DNA of 64,000 nucleotides from Sporosarcina aquimarina (GTDB lineage: Bacteria; Bacillota; Bacilli; Bacillales_A; Planococcaceae): assembly GCF_019748715.1 (NCBI RefSeq), contig NZ_JACLBZ010000035.1, positions 1 to 64,000 of the forward strand, given 5' to 3'. Below the pieces are notes generated by a model. It did no database searches. It was given only the letters and a program-made list of their open reading frames with translations, and had not been told where the DNA came from. The position numbers and the translations under genes were made by a program. Shown piece by piece: positions 46,565 to 54,650 of this stretch. Positions within the stretch are counted from its first letter, which is position 1. Each line of letters begins with the position of its first letter.

Positions 46565-48385
46565 TCAATCTAGCGTCACACCAAACCCCTTCACGACATC
46601 TTCGCCATCCAAATTGGAAATCGGTTTGCCCATTGCATTGCTAATTAAATCGAGCAGTGACTTCGCCCTCTTTATAAAAAATTCATCAAAATCGTCTTTC
46701 TTCAGATCTTCGACACTCATTAAATGTGATACCAGATAATTGTTCAGATCTGTTTCCGTCGCCTGTTTCTCCTTTATGATCTTCCCTATATACTTACTTG
46801 GTGCGGATCCTCCTATGCTACGATTCGTCTTCGCAAATAAAGGAGTTTTGTTCACGATAGAGTTCCATTTCCTTTTTTCCAACCCATGCTCTTCGCAGAT
46901 TTTCCGAGGGAAGATGTGATGGATATCCGTTCCTTCATCCAAAAATTTTGTGAAGTCCATTGCACTGCCCGTGATAAAATCCAAACACCCCTCTTTGAGA
47001 ATCAATGCCATGATGCCTTTGTAGGCTGCACTTAAACGGGATTGCAAAGATAGTAATCTCGTTGGTTGGAAATAGGCGCGTTGAATAGTATCAGGCTCTT
47101 TTCCTCCCGCGATCCAATCCATCATTCCCGAAACATCCGTAGCAAACCGAGTTTCATTTGCACCGCCATACATTTCACCAAATACCCCACACCAATACCA
47201 ACTGGAGATCTTCTGTTTTACTGCGCTATCATGTGCCTTACCCTTCAAGATGGTAAACATGACTGACAATGGAATCAACTGAGTGCTGTACGGCAAGTCT
47301 CGCGCAGTAAAAATACGTTGTTCCTTCATGAATTTAGCAGCCTGAATAAAACCCTCCAATAGCTCGTCGGCATGTTTCACATAGATATCCAACGTCAGTT
47401 TCAAAACATCTCGTTTTTTACAACTGATTGCTTCCCCACCATTTTTCTTTACATAATAACGTTCCAATAATGTAATGGCCGTCAAAAAGTCAGATGATGA
47501 AACTATTTTCAACAGGGCTTGGTCTCGATTCGCAAAGGATAAGGCAGACGCATCGACCATCTTTTCCTTTCGTTTTTCCCAGTCTTTGCGGAGTTCAAAA
47601 TTATCTGCAGCGAACGTCGCTGTCACCAGTTCAAATACTGTCAGTGAAACTCCACCCGTATTTACATTTTCGAAAACTTGGCATACCGCGTCTTTAGGGG
47701 TGTTTTTCCCCAATGTAATTACAGGCACTTTATACGTTTGGATTGGGACGATTACTTCTTTATTGAATTCCACGTATTGTTGAAACACGATTGGATCATA
47801 GGCGTGGAATTTCTGGTACTCACTCATCCACATCATGCATTCAATCGAATCATAGACAATATTTAAAGGAAACATTTTATTGACGAATTCCCTATCGCGC
47901 GTACTTAGGTCTAATTCAATATCCCTGCCGAAATTGGTATGGATTATCTTGTTTTCAGGAACCGAGATGACTGCCTCTACCCGATCAGTTGTACTATTCA
48001 GGCTCTTTTCGATATCCAAATAGTAATAACGGTAGACCTCTTTATTTTTCTCAGTACGCGTCTGCACCGGTTTTCTGGAATACAGCGAATTAAAAATAGA
48101 TGTCATCCGTTGCTGCCCATCCAACACTAAAGTTTCCGGACTATTTATTGCAGTTGCTCCAGTGAAAGGACGATATTTAAAACGTATCTCGCTATTATTA
48201 CTGAACTCCAAAAACATCAGGGCCCCCACAGGATATGCATTTGAAACACTTGCAATTAATGCCTTTATGCGATGGTTATCCCACACCCATCCGCGTTGGA
48301 AATCTGGTAACTGAATTTGTCCATGCTCTATGTTTTTTAAAATATCCGCTATTGCTGTGTCATTTGATTTAAACGTGCTACTCAT
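46565..48385 (-). CDS. DUF262/DUF1524 (GmrSD-like) protein
   Basis: A 606-residue protein with an N-terminal DUF262 domain of the ParB/sulfiredoxin type (LPDFQRGWVWD near residue 22, LVLDGQQRMTSIF near 86) and a C-terminal His-Asn-His nuclease part (DIHHIFPRK near 493, VNKTPLFAKTNRSIGG near 513). In type IV restriction enzymes GmrS and GmrD the DUF262 part hydrolyses NTP and the HNH part cuts modified DNA; here both are in one chain. AGAGGGG lies before the ATG. It lies upstream of, and codirectional with, the NUDIX-helicase pair. Confidence 0.88.
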   Translation of the reverse strand: MSSTFKSNDTAIADILKNIEHGQIQLPDFQRGWVWDNHRIKALIASVSNAYPVGALMFLEFSNNSEIRFKYRPFTGATAINSPETLVLDGQQRMTSIFNSLYSRKPVQTRTEKNKEVYRYYYLDIEKSLNSTTDRVEAVISVPENKIIHTNFGRDIELDLSTRDREFVNKMFPLNIVYDSIECMMWMSEYQKFHAYDPIVFQQYVEFNKEVIVPIQTYKVPVITLGKNTPKDAVCQVFENVNTGGVSLTVFELVTATFAADNFELRKDWEKRKEKMVDASALSFANRDQALLKIVSSSDFLTAITLLERYYVKKNGGEAISCKKRDVLKLTLDIYVKHADELLEGFIQAAKFMKEQRIFTARDLPYSTQLIPLSVMFTILKGKAHDSAVKQKISSWYWCGVFGEMYGGANETRFATDVSGMMDWIAGGKEPDTIQRAYFQPTRLLSLQSRLSAAYKGIMALILKEGCLDFITGSAMDFTKFLDEGTDIHHIFPRKICEEHGLEKRKWNSIVNKTPLFAKTNRSIGGSAPSKYIGKIIKEKQATETDLNNYLVSHLMSVEDLKKDDFDEFFIKRAKSLLDLISNAMGKPISNLDGEDVVKGFGVTLD

Positions 48386-48644
48386 TATTATCCCCTCTTT
48401 ATTTACTTATTACTTCAAGAATAACACGTATATGCAGTTTCAATGCCAAAAGAATTCAAAATAATAAGACCTTAACTACTAACCGAATGAAACAGCATAA
48501 TCACCAAGAAACACGAAAATAATAGGATGGAATTGAAAACACCCAGCCTCCACACAACCCCGAATTCCTTCAGAGTCATGTAAGACCAGGCATTTTTCAT
48601 CTACATCCATCCTATCACCAAAAATCTCTGCCTTTCCATCCATT

Positions 48645-49112
48645 TCACCCCACCTGAAACATCACCAGCTCCCCCGCCCTCGCATGCCCGACGTAAGCGG
48701 GGAATTCGGCCATGCGTTTCTTCCGTTCGAACAGGAACTCTTCTTTTCCGGTCTCGGCGGAAGCCATCACTCCGCACAGGAGGCGGTCAGCGGGCAGGAG
48801 GTCCACGTTGTTCTCGCCGAATTTTTCCCGATGCAGCTGGAATACGTCCATTGCCTGTTCGGCGAAGTAGAAGGCGAACCAGTCTTTCGTTTGGGTTTTG
48901 ACGGCATACAGTTTGATGCGTCCGGTGCCCAATAGATTGGTTTTGTGCAAGCGGAGGATTTCCGCTTCGTCGGATTGCACCTTTTTTAGTTTTTCCATGT
49001 TGTCGTTTGCATCCACTTTGCCGTTTGTCAGCGCCCAATAGATTGAATGCGCGACGAGGCTCATGTCCATTTCCACTGCAAATTCAAAAAGTTCCCCGAC
49101 TGTGATTTTCAT
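48645..49112 (-). CDS. Hypothetical protein of the replication module
   Basis: A 155-residue protein I do not recognise. It overlaps the DnaB-like helicase gene by four bases (ATGA), so it is translationally coupled to it. A central WFAFYFAEQAMDVFQ and a charged C-terminal half are visible, with no membrane segment or clear catalytic motif. Confidence 0.7.
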   Translation of the reverse strand: MKITVGELFEFAVEMDMSLVAHSIYWALTNGKVDANDNMEKLKKVQSDEAEILRLHKTNLLGTGRIKLYAVKTQTKDWFAFYFAEQAMDVFQLHREKFGENNVDLLPADRLLCGVMASAETGKEEFLFERKKRMAEFPAYVGHARAGELVMFQVG

Positions 49113-50389
49113 CCTGTTCCGCTCCCTCGCCGGGCAGATCGTTCGATGTCACTCAGCTTGCCCGTCTCTTTAATGTACTTCACGGAAATTCTGCCGGTCG
49201 GACCGTTCCGGTGCTTGACGACGTCAATTTCTAGTTCATCTGACGGCATGGTTTCTTTCTTGTAATAGTCTTCCCTATAGAGAAATGCCACCACATCGGC
49301 ATCCTGTTCGATGTTCCCCGAGTCCCGCAGATCACTCATGAGCGGACGCTTGTCCGGGCGATGTTCCACTGCCCTCGACAGTTGCGACAATACGACCACG
49401 GGGCAGTTGAATTCCTTGGCCATATTCTTCAGATCGGCACTGATTTGGCCGATGATTTGGTTTTGGTTGACTGGATTCCCTTCAGGCCGGATGATCTGTA
49501 AATAGTCGATGAAAATGATCGGGCGTTTGTCCGGGTTCCCTTTGATGATTTTCCTTGCTGCAGCTTTAATTTGGCTTACTTTCAAGGCGCTTCTGTCGTC
49601 GATATGGATGTTCGAGTCATCCAGCCTGCTCATGGCGACGCTCCAATCTTCCTTTTGCTTATCGGTGAAATGCCGGTAAGGATCTCGCATACGTAATCTG
49701 CTATAGCCTGCCGTTGCGGCAATTAATCGGTCAATCATGGACTTCCTGCTCATCTCGAGCGAAAAGATGATCGGCAGATGACCTGCCCAGCCTGCACTCA
49801 ATGCGAAGTGGTTCAGAGTATCTGTTTTCCCCATCGAGGGTCTGGCCGCCACGATGATGAATTCACTGTCTTGAAAGCCGTTCAGAACCCGGTCCAAAGC
49901 AGCAAGCCCTGTTCCCGTACCGGTATTTTCATCCATCGGCTTAAATGGCCGTTCATATTGCGCGACCAACTCATTCCTCAAGGAAGTCTCCACACCCGCC
50001 GTGTTCTCATCCTGCAGGGCATCGAATGAGTGCTGGATTTCGGAAAGGGACCAGTTATCTTGTTGCGCCAGCTGCAGCAGTCTCGTTTTCTCGGCTTCTT
50101 TCCATTTGCCGATGATGATTTCCTTGTATTCATCGAAGCGGGCAGGATGGGCGAAGCTTTTGAGTTCCACCAGATAATTCGCTCCGCCGAGACTCGCCGG
50201 TTCCCGGATCGTCAGGAGGGTGATGTAGTCAGCCGCCCGATTCGCACTGGCCAGTTCCCGCATCGCGCTGTAAATCCTCTGGTGGATATAGGACTCGAAA
50301 AACTCTGCCTGAAAGTCGCTGTCCAAGATCAAGTGGTTCTCCTTCATCATGCTGCCAAGCAGACTCTTCTCAGCTAACACATGACTCAT
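49109..50389 (-). CDS. DnaB-like replicative helicase
   Basis: A 426-residue helicase of the DnaB family, a paralogue rather than the housekeeping copy (shorter, and beside an initiator-like gene). An N-terminal DnaB domain is followed by the RecA-like motor with Walker A ARPSMGKTD near residue 188, EMSRKSMIDR near 214, Walker B FIDYLQIIRP near 287 and DLRDSGNIEQDAD near 345. Its ATG follows the stop of the upstream initiator gene directly (TAAATG). It probably belongs to an integrated phage or plasmid-like element. Confidence 0.9.
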   Translation of the reverse strand: MSHVLAEKSLLGSMMKENHLILDSDFQAEFFESYIHQRIYSAMRELASANRAADYITLLTIREPASLGGANYLVELKSFAHPARFDEYKEIIIGKWKEAEKTRLLQLAQQDNWSLSEIQHSFDALQDENTAGVETSLRNELVAQYERPFKPMDENTGTGTGLAALDRVLNGFQDSEFIIVAARPSMGKTDTLNHFALSAGWAGHLPIIFSLEMSRKSMIDRLIAATAGYSRLRMRDPYRHFTDKQKEDWSVAMSRLDDSNIHIDDRSALKVSQIKAAARKIIKGNPDKRPIIFIDYLQIIRPEGNPVNQNQIIGQISADLKNMAKEFNCPVVVLSQLSRAVEHRPDKRPLMSDLRDSGNIEQDADVVAFLYREDYYKKETMPSDELEIDVVKHRNGPTGRISVKYIKETGKLSDIERSARRGSGTG

Positions 50390-51160
50390 TTATTCCTCCC
50401 CCTTAGTGAAATCCAGCTCGAAAGGCTTGAATGGCTGTGCCTGGCTTTTCACCGGCTCGCCTTCATTCATATAGTTCTCAAAGTTGCTTGAATTGAACAA
50501 GGTGGAAGGCCGCAAGTAGTTACGGAATTTCCTGTCCGGCAGCCATTGTGTTGTTTTCAAGTCGATTACCCGTTTGATGTCATCCACAGAATAGCCTTCA
50601 TTCATTCGGGCATTGAGAAGTCTTCTGGTGGCTGATGCGTTGGTCTTGAACTTTTTATCGGTTTTCAGGTTGAGGTATTCAATGATCGTCACAATCTCGT
50701 CGTGGTGAATCCCGACAATCTCTTTTTTAGAGTTCTTAAGTTCTTTACTTATTGGTCTGCTCAACTCGGGCAGCTCCTTCTGCTCGTCATGGGCAGTTGC
50801 AGTTGCCTGTTTCGGGTTGTGATTCGGGTCTTGGACAGCGACAAAATCGATAGTGGAATAATCGACGCGGTACCATTTCGTCTGGTCGGCTTTTATCTTG
50901 TTGTGTTTGGAGGTGGAAATCAAATAACCTTTCGTCTCCAGGTTGCCGATCATGCGCCGGATGGTAGTGCGCGACCAGAATTCAAACTCTTTCCCCCAGT
51001 CCTCATACGTTTTATACACCCACTTTTCACCTTCAAAGACATTGGGTGAGACAAGTGACCGGAAATGCAATTGTTGCAGAAAGACCGCTTCATTCAAACC
51101 CACTTGCTTTACAAGCGATGGCAAGATCAATAATGGCGATTCGTTGATCAGTAAATTCAT
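50390..51160 (-). CDS. Phage-type replication initiator (Phg_2220_C-like C-terminus)
   Basis: A 256-residue protein. The N-terminal half has the helix-turn-helix pattern of primosomal DnaD-type or plasmid initiator proteins (WSRTTIRRMIGNLETKGYL). The C-terminal half matches the conserved phage C-terminal domain: IIEYLNLKTDKKFK, RLLNARMNEGYSVDDIKRV, WLPDRKFRNYLRPSTLF. Such proteins load a DnaB-type helicase, and the next gene encodes one. It is divergent from a winged-helix gene across a structured spacer. Confidence 0.85.
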   Translation of the reverse strand: MNLLINESPLLILPSLVKQVGLNEAVFLQQLHFRSLVSPNVFEGEKWVYKTYEDWGKEFEFWSRTTIRRMIGNLETKGYLISTSKHNKIKADQTKWYRVDYSTIDFVAVQDPNHNPKQATATAHDEQKELPELSRPISKELKNSKKEIVGIHHDEIVTIIEYLNLKTDKKFKTNASATRRLLNARMNEGYSVDDIKRVIDLKTTQWLPDRKFRNYLRPSTLFNSSNFENYMNEGEPVKSQAQPFKPFELDFTKGEE

Positions 51161-51213
51161 CGCGACATTCCTCCCTGTTAATTTTTGAAAAGGACTTCAT
51201 TGCCCTTCTGCAA

Positions 51214-51298
51214 GCTATATAGGGACATTTCGCGAAAAGGATACAGGTGAGGTCAGAATTGTTCTCCGTGTATCCCTTTTTGGTCCCCCGGCTATATA
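51214..51298. promoter_or_regulatory. Candidate operator or origin: hairpin between GCTATATA repeats
   Basis: Between the divergent initiator and winged-helix genes, two GCTATATA boxes (51214-51221 and 51291-51298) flank a long inverted repeat (AAAAGGATACA with TGTATCCCTTTT, 51235-51281, with GGTGAG/CTCCG continuing inward). It could be an operator, an attenuator or a replication origin of the element. Confidence 0.4.
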
Positions 51299-51319
51299 AA
51301 GGGCAAAAGGAGTGATGAG

Positions 51320-51670
51320 TTGGCGAATCATTTAGCAGGCCATACTACATTCACGAGTCGGCAGGAGTTGGATTCGGCCGTCCGCCGGCATCTGAAAGGG
51401 AAACGGCACAAGACGAACCGCACGGACCGGACGGTATTCGAATTGATCCATTCACATTCCGGTCCATTTTTGGTGGCACAATTGACGCAAAAGCAGATGG
51501 AAGACGAATTGTACGTATCCAATTCCACCATTCGGCGGACAATCCGAAAGCTGATTAAACTGGAGATGATCCGGCGGGTAGCATTTATCGAACCAGAAAC
51601 GCAAGGCCCCGGGGCCAATATCTATGTGATTCTGCCGGCAGGAGCATGGAATGATGTGGATGCAGATTAA
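51320..51670 (+). CDS. Small winged-helix protein
   Basis: A 116-residue basic protein with a winged-helix pattern (LTQKQMEDELYVSNSTIRRT, then LIKLEMIRRVAF). The N-terminus is rich in Arg, Lys and His. It is divergent from the replication initiator and may be the module's control protein. A ribosome binding site (AAAGGAG) precedes the TTG at 51320. Confidence 0.65.
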   Translation: MANHLAGHTTFTSRQELDSAVRRHLKGKRHKTNRTDRTVFELIHSHSGPFLVAQLTQKQMEDELYVSNSTIRRTIRKLIKLEMIRRVAFIEPETQGPGANIYVILPAGAWNDVDAD

Positions 51671-51680
51671 GCCGAAAAGG

Positions 51681-51710
51681 AGCCGGGAGGACGGCTGAGT
51701 CCTTCCGGCT
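51681..51710 (+). terminator. Hairpin after the winged-helix gene
   Basis: AGCCGGGAGGAC pairs with GTCCTTCCGGCT (one mismatch) ten bases after the stop codon. It lacks a good T-run, so termination may be weak. Confidence 0.5.
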
Positions 51711-51811
51711 GCAAATTTAATCGTTGCGTGCAGAACGAATGTATTTTTAAGGTAACGGGCATAGGCGAGTCTTTGTGATGGCCTGTCACACAGGTTTGTT
51801 TTGTCTTTTTA

Positions 51812-51840
51812 TTGAACGTATGTTCTTGTTGTGTTACAAT
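51812..51840 (+). promoter_or_regulatory. Sigma-A promoter of the Rpn-family gene
   Basis: TTGAAC and TACAAT separated by 17 bases, ahead of a GGAGGGG ribosome binding site (51864-51870). Confidence 0.6.
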
Positions 51841-51936
51841 TAACTGAATAGTTGGTTTATATTGGAGGGGTGAGCAGATATCGGCATTACACACATTAGG
51901 GAACATTCTGCAACGTATGCTGTTGATCAAGATGGT

Positions 51937-52836
51937 TTGTGGAAGAAAGTGATCGGTGATCTATTTGAAGACTTCCTGCTGTTTTTCGAACCGAATCTGC
52001 ATGCGCATATCGATTTTTCAAAAGCACCTGACTTTCTTCAGCAAGAGCTTTTTCAATTAGTCAATGATAAGAAAAAAGGTCGCGGGGTAGCCGATCAGAT
52101 TGTGAAAGTGCAATTGAAAGAAGGTAGGGAACAATGGATTCTCATCCATGTGGAAGTCCAAGGCACCGATCATGCGGACTTTTCTGCCCGCATGTTTCAG
52201 TACTTCTACCGGATCTATGACCGTTATCGCGAAAAGATCATTGCACTCGCCATTATGACATCTCCACACGAAAGCAAAGCCCCAGTCGATTTCCGATACC
52301 AATATTTTGGCACGACGCTGCATTATGCGTATACTAATCGTAAACTCCTCGACTATCCCGTTGAGGAACTGCAGCAGTCCGACAAGCTGTTCAGTAAGGT
52401 CGTATTGGCCGCAAAGTACCTGCATTCAACGAATGACAAAGAGCTGCAGCGCTACCAATTCAAAATGAAACTTATGCGCGAAATCGTTCGAAATGAGAAA
52501 TACCCGCGTACAGCAGTTCAAGCCGTGTTTCACTTCATTGACTACCTGTTGAAATTGCCAAAGGACCTGGAACAAAAACTTTCGGAAGTTATGTATCCCA
52601 TCTTAGGAGAGGAGAAAAAGCTGATGGAACTTTATAATAAGGAGAACGCGTCGCCCACAATCGCAAATGCTTTTGAAATGGAACGAGTGGAAGGTAAGAC
52701 GGAAGGCAGAATCGAAGAGCGTTTGCGTCTTGTCCAAAATATGTTGAAAAAGGATTTGTCCCTTGAAGAAATTGCGGATTTGGCGGGGCTTTCTGAGGAT
52801 GAGGTTTTGGCAATCCGTAATGAACTGCTTCAGTAG
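51937..52836 (+). CDS. Rpn-family (PD-(D/E)XK) nuclease/transposase-like protein
   Basis: A protein of the recombination-promoting nuclease family. The nuclease core shows DQIVKVQLK then WILIHVEVQG (about residues 52-77), and the C-terminal part has a DUF4351-like ELAxLSxxE pattern (EEIADLAGLSEDEV). The TTG at 51937 is the first usual start and has no good ribosome binding site. Family-like sequence runs further upstream in frame (THIREHSATYAVDQDG), and an ATC at 51880 sits nine bases after GGAGGGG, where an ATG would be expected. The gene may thus have lost its start codon or use ATC. Confidence 0.82.
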   Translation: MWKKVIGDLFEDFLLFFEPNLHAHIDFSKAPDFLQQELFQLVNDKKKGRGVADQIVKVQLKEGREQWILIHVEVQGTDHADFSARMFQYFYRIYDRYREKIIALAIMTSPHESKAPVDFRYQYFGTTLHYAYTNRKLLDYPVEELQQSDKLFSKVVLAAKYLHSTNDKELQRYQFKMKLMREIVRNEKYPRTAVQAVFHFIDYLLKLPKDLEQKLSEVMYPILGEEKKLMELYNKENASPTIANAFEMERVEGKTEGRIEERLRLVQNMLKKDLSLEEIADLAGLSEDEVLAIRNELLQ

Positions 52837-52852
52837 GGTGCAGCGTATCGAT

Positions 52853-52909
52853 GGCGCGCGAAACGACTTTGACTCAATTTGGAATCGTTCACTAATTGCT
52901 TCGCGCGCC
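52853..52909 (+). other. Long hairpin after the Rpn gene; remainder of the spacer empty
   Basis: GGCGCGCGAA (52853-52862) pairs perfectly with TTCGCGCGCC (52900-52909) around a 37-base loop that itself holds ACGA/TCGT. There is no T-run, so it may be a weak terminator or an element end. From 52910 to 53163 I see no gene, repeat or clear promoter. Confidence 0.5.
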
Positions 52910-53163
52910 AATTAACTATTTAATTGAAGCCAATTGCAGATAAAAGAATGGTTTTATTATAGCAAAGCAAATCTATTTCAAACAGTTGTCAATCTGATTG
53001 TTTCAATTGTATCCTGGCCTAATACAACATACTAAGGATGCAATGGACACCATCCGCGTCCACGTGGAAATTCATTAGAAACGATGCTCCGTCCGATAAG
53101 TCAATCAGTTCCTATTGGCTATTAAATTCAAGATTATTACTAAGACGTTGACCCGCCAAAAAT

Positions 53164-54573
53164 TCAATCTTCATATGAAATCCCATACTTTTTTATTTTC
53201 TTCACAACTGCGGATTGGCTAATGCCCAGCACCTGAGCCAATTTTCGCGTAGTTCGGTATGTCTGTAGTTTTTCCAAAATAATCTTTTTCTCAATTTCCT
53301 CTAAAGTCGCTTTCAAAGAATAATGTTCACTTAGATTGGGATGATCGGCAATAAAAGGCAAGCTACTCCAGCTGATTTCGTCATGTTCCGCCGTGACGAC
53401 AAGCCGCTCAATCATATTCTCCATTTCTCGAATATTTCCTGGCCAATCATATTGATGAAGCAATTCCACCAAACCCGGCTGAAAATGTCGTTCAAGCCCG
53501 TATTTTCGATTTGTGCGGTTTAGAAATAAATGAGCTAGCTGCTGTATATCTTCCGGGCGTTCACGCAAAGGCGCAATATGAATCGGGATAATATTTAGGC
53601 GATAGTATAAATCTTCCCGAAATGCTTCTTTTTCAATGAGTTCTTCAAGATTTTTATTTGTGGCAGATACAATGCGAACATCAATTTTAATATCTTTTGT
53701 TCCACCTATACGCCGAATTTCAAATTCTTGCAGAACCCGTAATAGCTTAACTTGTAAATCCATCGGCATATCACCGATTTCATCCAAAAACAATGTGCCA
53801 CCGTTTGCCACTTCAAAAAGGCCGGCTTTCCCCTGCTGATTGGCACCTGTAAAAGCTCCTTTTTCGTATCCAAACAACTCAGATTCCAGTAAGTCGCGGG
53901 GAATCGCCGAACAATTGATTTTAATGAATGGATGGCTTGCTCTGGAGCTGTTTTCATGAATGAATTTGACCACAACTTCTTTGCCTACACCTGAATCCCC
54001 TAAAATCAGGATCGAAGAATCCACTTTTGCCACTCTGGCTGCCAATTGAATAACTTTTTTCATTTTAGGGCTAGCGGCAATGACATTTTCCGTATGAATC
54101 AAAGCAGCAGAATTGGAGAGTAGCGGACTCGTAAGTTGTTCATTTTTGCGGCGCAACGCAATCGAAAGCAATACATCTAGTTTCAAATTGTTCAACTCAG
54201 AAATATCACGTACATTTAAGATGATATATTTCAGATGACCGTTTTCATCCATTACAGGATTTCCTGTTGCTAAAATTTCGACACCACGTACGCTAATCAC
54301 TTCGGTGACAGTTTTTTTTGTTTTAATTATGATCTCTGTGATAGATTTTGAGATATATCCTTTTTGGAGTGCTTGCTTGGCTGTTTCTCCAATAAACTCC
54401 TCTGCTGAAAAACCAGTGATGCGCTGTGCAGCTTTATTAATTTCAAGGCCCTCGCCTTGTGGATTAAACACACATATACCATCAAAGCTATTTTGAAATG
54501 CTTGTTTATAAATGTCTGCCACCATTTCACCCCATTTAATTCGATTGAGTTGCTTTCGAATCAAAGCTTTCAT
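53164..54573 (-). CDS. PAS-containing sigma-54-dependent activator
   Basis: A 469-residue enhancer-binding protein of the RocR/NtrC type. An N-terminal PAS domain (about residues 20-130: FDGICVFNPQGEGLEINKAA, RITGFSAEEFIGE) would sense the inducer. The AAA+ domain has Walker A GDSGVGKE, the sigma-54 contact loop GAFTGA and GGTLFLDEIGDMP. A Fis-type helix-turn-helix ends the protein (TRKLAQVLGISQSAVVKKI). It is separated from the thiolase operon by a terminator, so it has its own promoter. It probably drives the two sigma-54 promoters at 60.1-60.3 kb. The start is uncertain; an ATG at 54525 is an alternative. Confidence 0.92.
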   Translation of the reverse strand: MKALIRKQLNRIKWGEMVADIYKQAFQNSFDGICVFNPQGEGLEINKAAQRITGFSAEEFIGETAKQALQKGYISKSITEIIIKTKKTVTEVISVRGVEILATGNPVMDENGHLKYIILNVRDISELNNLKLDVLLSIALRRKNEQLTSPLLSNSAALIHTENVIAASPKMKKVIQLAARVAKVDSSILILGDSGVGKEVVVKFIHENSSRASHPFIKINCSAIPRDLLESELFGYEKGAFTGANQQGKAGLFEVANGGTLFLDEIGDMPMDLQVKLLRVLQEFEIRRIGGTKDIKIDVRIVSATNKNLEELIEKEAFREDLYYRLNIIPIHIAPLRERPEDIQQLAHLFLNRTNRKYGLERHFQPGLVELLHQYDWPGNIREMENMIERLVVTAEHDEISWSSLPFIADHPNLSEHYSLKATLEEIEKKIILEKLQTYRTTRKLAQVLGISQSAVVKKIKKYGISYED

Positions 54574-54606
54574 TCTATATTATCTCAAAAGTCTAATAAT
54601 TAAAAC

Positions 54607-54645
54607 AGAAAAGCAGAATTCTCCGAAGAGATATTCTGCTTTTCT
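54607..54645 (-). terminator. Terminator of the thiolase operon
   Basis: A perfect 13-base stem (AGAAAAGCAGAAT with ATTCTGCTTTTCT) lies six bases after the thiolase stop, followed on the minus strand by a T-rich stretch. Confidence 0.8.
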
Positions 54646-54650
54646 ATATT

